From the NCBI GenBank assembly GCA_946221825.1, contig CAMINA010000013.1, positions 1 through 16,533 on the forward strand: 16,533 bases of DNA. The letters are read 5' to 3'. The notes under the pieces were generated by a model that was not told the origin of the DNA, did not search any database, and worked only from the letters and a program-made list of their open reading frames with translations. This stretch comes from an uncultured Nesterenkonia sp. (GTDB lineage Bacteria; Actinomycetota; Actinomycetes; Actinomycetales; Micrococcaceae). The position numbers and the translations under genes are program-made. Below are positions 13,036-16,533 of this stretch, piece by piece (within the stretch, counting starts at the first letter, position 1; each line of letters begins with the position of its first letter).

Positions 13036-14346
13036 CTACTCGGCGTCACGGTCGAACAGGACGGCGCCACCGATCACCGTGTGGACCAGCTCGGGGAAGC
13101 TCTGCCCGTCCAGGTACGGCAGCAGCGGAGTCCGGGCACGGACATCGGTGGACCACGCAGCGGTCCGCGAGTCGGGAGTCTGAACGGCCAGAGAGTCGAC
13201 CTCCCAGACCGCGTAGGTGGCAGGGGCACCAGGATTCAGCTGGCCACCGGTCGTTGCGCCGACCGTGCCCCCGACCAGTGACCGGTAGGCGCCGCGGACC
13301 TGGGCGTTGAAACCTGCTCGGACCGAGACAGGGTCGTCATCATGGTGGACATGCTCGGAGATCAGCTCCCATGGGTTGCGGCCCTGTTCCGGCGCTGCGC
13401 TGGAGGGCAGGCCGACGCTCAGTGCGGTGGCCAGGTGTCCGGCCGCTCGGAATATCACGTGCACCCCAGTGTTCAGCAGACGCTCCCACAGCGTGCGTTC
13501 CGAGACGTCGAAGCCGGAGAGCACTGTGGGCGTGGCCGGCGAAGGAGTCATCTTCTCCTGGCGCAGTCGCTCATGCGAAGAGACCACAGCATCGACCAGG
13601 GCAGCCGCCCGCTCTTCCGACGGTGCTCGGCCGGCGTCGTCTGCTCCGTCGATGATCAGCTGGCGCTGGGCGCCGCTGGCCGTGCGGCGGATCTCCAGCA
13701 GGATCTCCTCGGCCTGATCGGCGCTGCGCCCGGCGAAGAGATCCTCCGTGCTCACGGCCAGGGCCAACGGCGCCCCCGCGGCCTCGTCGAGGACTCGCAT
13801 CATCTGGACCACTTCGGTGAGGAAGCTGGAGGACCGAGGATCTTCCAGGTCGATCCCGCCCATCTCAGTCACATGCAGATGCGGGAAGACGGGCAACGGG
13901 TGCTCCCGCGCCTCCGACAGGATCTGCTGAAGCAGCTGCTCCACCACGCCAGGAGCGTCATAGCGGTCGAAGCTCTGCTCCCCATCCGGCGTGTTGACCC
14001 GCAGGCCGAGGAACCTCTCGCGGGAGATCCGCAGGCCTAAGCGCACAGCGCCGTAGCCCAGACCCAGAGCCTGATCGAGCGCGGGGCGGCTGTCCACCGG
14101 CTCCGTGCCCTCGAGGACCGGGGCATCGACCCAGCCGATGAAGGCCGGCGCCACCAGTGCGCGGTCCAGATCCTGGACCTCAACAGGGTCATCGGTACCC
14201 CGCCGGGCCGTGTCCTCATCCCCGACCCAGGCCACCAGGCCGTCCTTGACCAGGAGGGATTCGGCGTAGGGCTCCGCGGTGCTGTGCACGGTCCCGTTGA
14301 TCAGCAGGCGAGGCTTCGGGGCCGACGATGTGCTCTCAGTCGTCAA
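13036..14346 (-). CDS. Amidohydrolase-fold protein lacking the metal-binding HxH (probable pseudoenzyme)
   Basis: A 436-residue protein with the layout of the amidohydrolase superfamily (YtcJ-like). An N-terminal beta-sandwich part reads LLINGTVHSTAEPYAESLLV and KDGLVAWVGDEDTARRG, and the C-terminal end reads PGAPATYAVWEVDSLAV and GGAVLFD. Where active members have PGFVDSHVH, this one has PAFIGWVDA (residues 67-75), so both metal-binding histidines are gone, and the late GSD aspartate is replaced by a GLPSSA stretch. HLH at 156-158 is a different position. It is therefore unlikely to be a metal-dependent hydrolase. The frame is intact and long, so it is not an obvious pseudogene. The start is a TTG at 14346 inside the end of helY (11-base overlap), preceded by GGAGG nine bases upstream. 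Conserved position between helY and ppm suggests a retained non-hydrolytic role; this is inference. Confidence 0.75.
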   Translation of the reverse strand: MTTESTSSAPKPRLLINGTVHSTAEPYAESLLVKDGLVAWVGDEDTARRGTDDPVEVQDLDRALVAPAFIGWVDAPVLEGTEPVDSRPALDQALGLGYGAVRLGLRISRERFLGLRVNTPDGEQSFDRYDAPGVVEQLLQQILSEAREHPLPVFPHLHVTEMGGIDLEDPRSSSFLTEVVQMMRVLDEAAGAPLALAVSTEDLFAGRSADQAEEILLEIRRTASGAQRQLIIDGADDAGRAPSEERAAALVDAVVSSHERLRQEKMTPSPATPTVLSGFDVSERTLWERLLNTGVHVIFRAAGHLATALSVGLPSSAAPEQGRNPWELISEHVHHDDDPVSVRAGFNAQVRGAYRSLVGGTVGATTGGQLNPGAPATYAVWEVDSLAVQTPDSRTAAWSTDVRARTPLLPYLDGQSFPELVHTVIGGAVLFDRDAE

Positions 14347-16533
14347 TGAGGTCTTCCTCCGTCGGTTGGTAACTCACAGAGGAGTAGGCCACCACTCCCC
14401 TGGCGATCAGGTCCACCGCCTCATGACAGGCGGCGGACAGTTTGGCTGGAGTATGCGGGACCTTGCCCAGCTGATCCAGCACATCGATGCACTGCTTGGC
14501 CCACCGGACAAAGTCTCCGGCGGCCAGCGGCGTATCCTCCAGCGCACTGCGGAGGCTCTGTCCGGAGGCCCAGGCGTACATCGGCAGCGCCAGTCCCAGC
14601 TCCGGGGCGGAGGTGGGCTCGAGGTGATGCTGCTTCTCCAGAGCCTCCAGCTCGGCGTGGACCTCCAAGGCCGTGCGTGTGGCATCGCTGAGACCCTTGG
14701 TCGGCATGACAGGCATCGCACCCTCGTCCTCCCGCTTGGCCTGATAGACCAACACCGTGGAGAAGGCCGCGAGCTCCTCGGGCTTCAGCGCTGAAAGTGT
14801 ACCGCGCTCCTGCAGCAGCTCGGTGAAGAGGTCACGCTCACCATAGATGCGGCGCAGGCGCTGTCCCCGCTCTGTGACCACGAACTCGGCCTGGGCCCAT
14901 TCTTCGCCGACCGGGTCAGCGGTAGGCATGTGCTCCGGCTCGGCCGGCTGCAGATGCCCGAGATCGTAGAGCACTCCGGAGACCCGGTCGAAGGTCTTGG
15001 CGATGGAGCCGGTGCGGCGATCGATCTTCTGCTTGAGCTGATCGGTCTCCTTCTTCAGCTTCCACCAGCGCTCGGCCCAGCGGGCGTGATCCTCCCGGTC
15101 GCTGCAGCTGTGGCACGGATGCCGACGCAGCTGTGACTGCAGCTGCTCCACCTGCTCCTCGCCGCCGGAGTCCTCGACGAAGCCGAATCCGGCAGTCGGA
15201 GCGTTCTGCCGGGGCGGGACCCGGTCATGGACTGCTGCACGCATGGAGGCGGCCAGATCACGGCGGATCTTGGGAACTTTGACCTGAGGCTTGCGAGGCA
15301 GCCGGATGCTGGCGATGACCTCCGGCGGCTGTGGAAAGTCTTCCACGGTGATGTTGCGCAGCTTGCCCTGTTCGGTGATGACTCCGGGGCGCGGATCATG
15401 CTCCGGCGCGGTGTGGACCACCAGACACGTGCCCAGCCGACGCTTGCCGCCGTCGACCTCGATCACATCGCCGGGCTGCAGGGCCGCCAGGACCCGGACC
15501 AGCTCCCGACGGCGCTGACGGTTCCGTGCCTTGGCCTGGTCCTTCTGCAGATCGTTGAGCTGACGCCGCATAGCCGCGTATTCGCCGAAGTCGCCCAGAT
15601 GGCAGGCCATCGCCTCTTCGTAGCCCTTCAGCGACGACTCCCGCTTGGCCACATCACGTGCCAGGCCGACGACGGCGCGGTCCGCCTGGAACTGGGCGAA
15701 GGAGGACTCCAGGATGGTGCGGGCTCGGCGTCGTCCGAACTGTGCGGTCAGGTTGACCGCCATGTTGTAGCTGGGACGGAAACTGGAGTTCAGCGGATAG
15801 GTGCGCTTGGAGGCCAGCCCGGCCACCTGACGCGGATCCATCCCGGGCTGCCAGACCACTACGGCATGGCCCTCGACATCGATGCCGCGGCGTCCGGCCC
15901 GTCCGGTGAGCTGGGTGTACTCCCCCGGGGTGATGTCCTCATGAGACTCGCCGTTGAACTTGTCCAGCTTCTCCAGCACCACCGTGCGGGCGGGCATATT
16001 GATGCCCAGGGCCAGGGTCTCGGTGGCGAAGACCACCTTCAGCAGCCCTTCGGCGAAGAGCTCCTCCACGAGTTCTTTGAAGGGCGGGAGCATCCCGGCG
16101 TGGTGGGAGGCGACGCCGTTGATCAGCGCCTCACGGAAGTTGTCGAAGCCCAGGACTGCCAGATCCTCCGCCGGCAGCTCCCACCCCATGGCCTCCACGC
16201 GCGAGGCGATCTCCTGGGCCTCCTCGCGCGTGGTCAGCCGCAGGTCAGCATGGAGACACTGCTCCACAGCGGCCTCGCAGCCGGCCCTGGAGAAGATGAA
16301 GGTGATGCACGGCAGCAGACCGTCGCGGTCCAGCGCGCGGATCATCTTGGGACGATTCAGCCGAGGTCTGCCTGCCGGGGAACCGGAGATCTTCGAGGCC
16401 TCCCCTTGGTCCCTGCCGCCGCGGTGAGCGCTGCCGCGGTGGTCTCGGCTCATGTCGCGGCGCCCACGGCCGCGCGACCGGTGCCCGCCGGAACGCCGTG
16501 AGGGAGGGCCGGAGTGCTGCAGAGTCATCCGCT
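14336..16533 (-). CDS. helY: HelY-type DEAD/DEAH-box RNA helicase (Ski2/Mtr4-like), N-terminus outside the window
   Basis: The frame is open to the window edge, so the N-terminal ATPase lobe with Walker A and DExH is missing; about 731 residues are visible. An Arg/Gly-rich linker (first ~55 residues, SRDHRGSAHRGGRD) precedes the second RecA lobe: PCITFIFSRAGCEAAV (motif IV region), SHHAGMLPPF, FATETLALGINMPARTVV (motif V) and YTQLTGRAGRRGID (motif VI). After it come a winged-helix and ratchet region with SFRPSYNMAVNL, a basic beta-rich insertion, a helical segment containing HPCHSCSDREDHARWAERWW, and the C-terminal DSHCT domain ending near AGDFVRWAKQCIDVLDQLGK. The protein resembles actinobacterial HelY, proposed to unwind structured RNA; cellular substrates are poorly known. 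The ATG at 16528 is internal, since CGG precedes it in frame. The amidohydrolase-like gene overlaps its end. Confidence 0.93.
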   Translation of the reverse strand, partial: RMTLQHSGPPSRRSGGHRSRGRGRRDMSRDHRGSAHRGGRDQGEASKISGSPAGRPRLNRPKMIRALDRDGLLPCITFIFSRAGCEAAVEQCLHADLRLTTREEAQEIASRVEAMGWELPAEDLAVLGFDNFREALINGVASHHAGMLPPFKELVEELFAEGLLKVVFATETLALGINMPARTVVLEKLDKFNGESHEDITPGEYTQLTGRAGRRGIDVEGHAVVVWQPGMDPRQVAGLASKRTYPLNSSFRPSYNMAVNLTAQFGRRRARTILESSFAQFQADRAVVGLARDVAKRESSLKGYEEAMACHLGDFGEYAAMRRQLNDLQKDQAKARNRQRRRELVRVLAALQPGDVIEVDGGKRRLGTCLVVHTAPEHDPRPGVITEQGKLRNITVEDFPQPPEVIASIRLPRKPQVKVPKIRRDLAASMRAAVHDRVPPRQNAPTAGFGFVEDSGGEEQVEQLQSQLRRHPCHSCSDREDHARWAERWWKLKKETDQLKQKIDRRTGSIAKTFDRVSGVLYDLGHLQPAEPEHMPTADPVGEEWAQAEFVVTERGQRLRRIYGERDLFTELLQERGTLSALKPEELAAFSTVLVYQAKREDEGAMPVMPTKGLSDATRTALEVHAELEALEKQHHLEPTSAPELGLALPMYAWASGQSLRSALEDTPLAAGDFVRWAKQCIDVLDQLGKVPHTPAKLSAACHEAVDLIARGVVAYSSVSYQPTEEDLIDD

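Noticed and set aside
13342..14040. A 232-codon plus-strand frame opposite the amidohydrolase-like gene
   Set aside because: No family features, while the minus strand shows consistent superfamily layout and a good ribosome-binding site.
15227..16501. A 424-codon plus-strand frame opposite helY
   Set aside because: helY motifs are unambiguous on the minus strand; the antisense product has no recognisable domain.

Overview
The window is a 16.5 kb piece of a high-GC actinobacterial chromosome. RbpA, a Ppm1-type polyprenol-phosphate mannosyltransferase and a HelY-type Ski2-like helicase are actinobacterial markers. The order helY, amidohydrolase-like gene, ppm, then convergent rbpA suggests Micrococcales, perhaps a Micrococcaceae or Nesterenkonia-like genome; the genus is a guess. 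Almost everything is ordinary chromosome. I see no phage, insertion sequence, CRISPR array or rRNA.

Left end (1-2700, plus strand): the end of an acidic, coiled-coil, C-terminally anchored membrane protein; rsfS (ribosome silencing factor); tRNA-Ala(GGC) with a strong hairpin terminator; and a ketopantoate-reductase-family gene that looks leaderless.

Decayed locus (2704-4991, plus strand): a frameshifted NAD-dependent epimerase runs without its own stop through a short remnant into a broken FAD-linked D-arabinono-lactone-oxidase-type gene. The oxidase carries a one-base insertion, an internal deletion and a late frameshift. It is followed by an intact Anabaena-sensory-rhodopsin-transducer-like (ASRT) gene. 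If the last frameshift is undone, the oxidase would end in an ATGA overlap with the ASRT-like gene, so the two were probably translationally coupled.

Minus-strand block (8245 down to 4960): zinc alcohol/formaldehyde-type dehydrogenase, YghA/YhxC-type short-chain dehydrogenase, a small Rho_N/SAP-like protein and an atypical epimerase, closely spaced as one probable operon. Upstream are two perfect dyads around a -10-like hexamer. A separate DUF3054 membrane protein lies at 8477-8911.

Centre (8912-9116): the gap between the diverging DUF3054 and RlmA-type methyltransferase genes holds an AT-rich 28-bp sequence with the architecture of a XerC/XerD dif site. This is the most notable non-coding signal.

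Right half (9117-16533): on the plus strand an RlmA-type rRNA methyltransferase, a coupled nfeD-SPFH membrane pair and rbpA. rbpA is preceded by a sigma-R/SigH-like promoter (GGAAT-N19-GTT) that overlaps the SPFH stop. A 20-bp terminator hairpin separates rbpA from the convergent minus-strand group helY (incomplete), an amidohydrolase-fold gene that has lost its metal-binding HxH, and ppm.

Several genes (panE-like, DUF3054, nfeD, probably the methyltransferase) have a -10-like hexamer 6-8 nt before the start codon and no clear Shine-Dalgarno sequence, indicating leaderless transcription.
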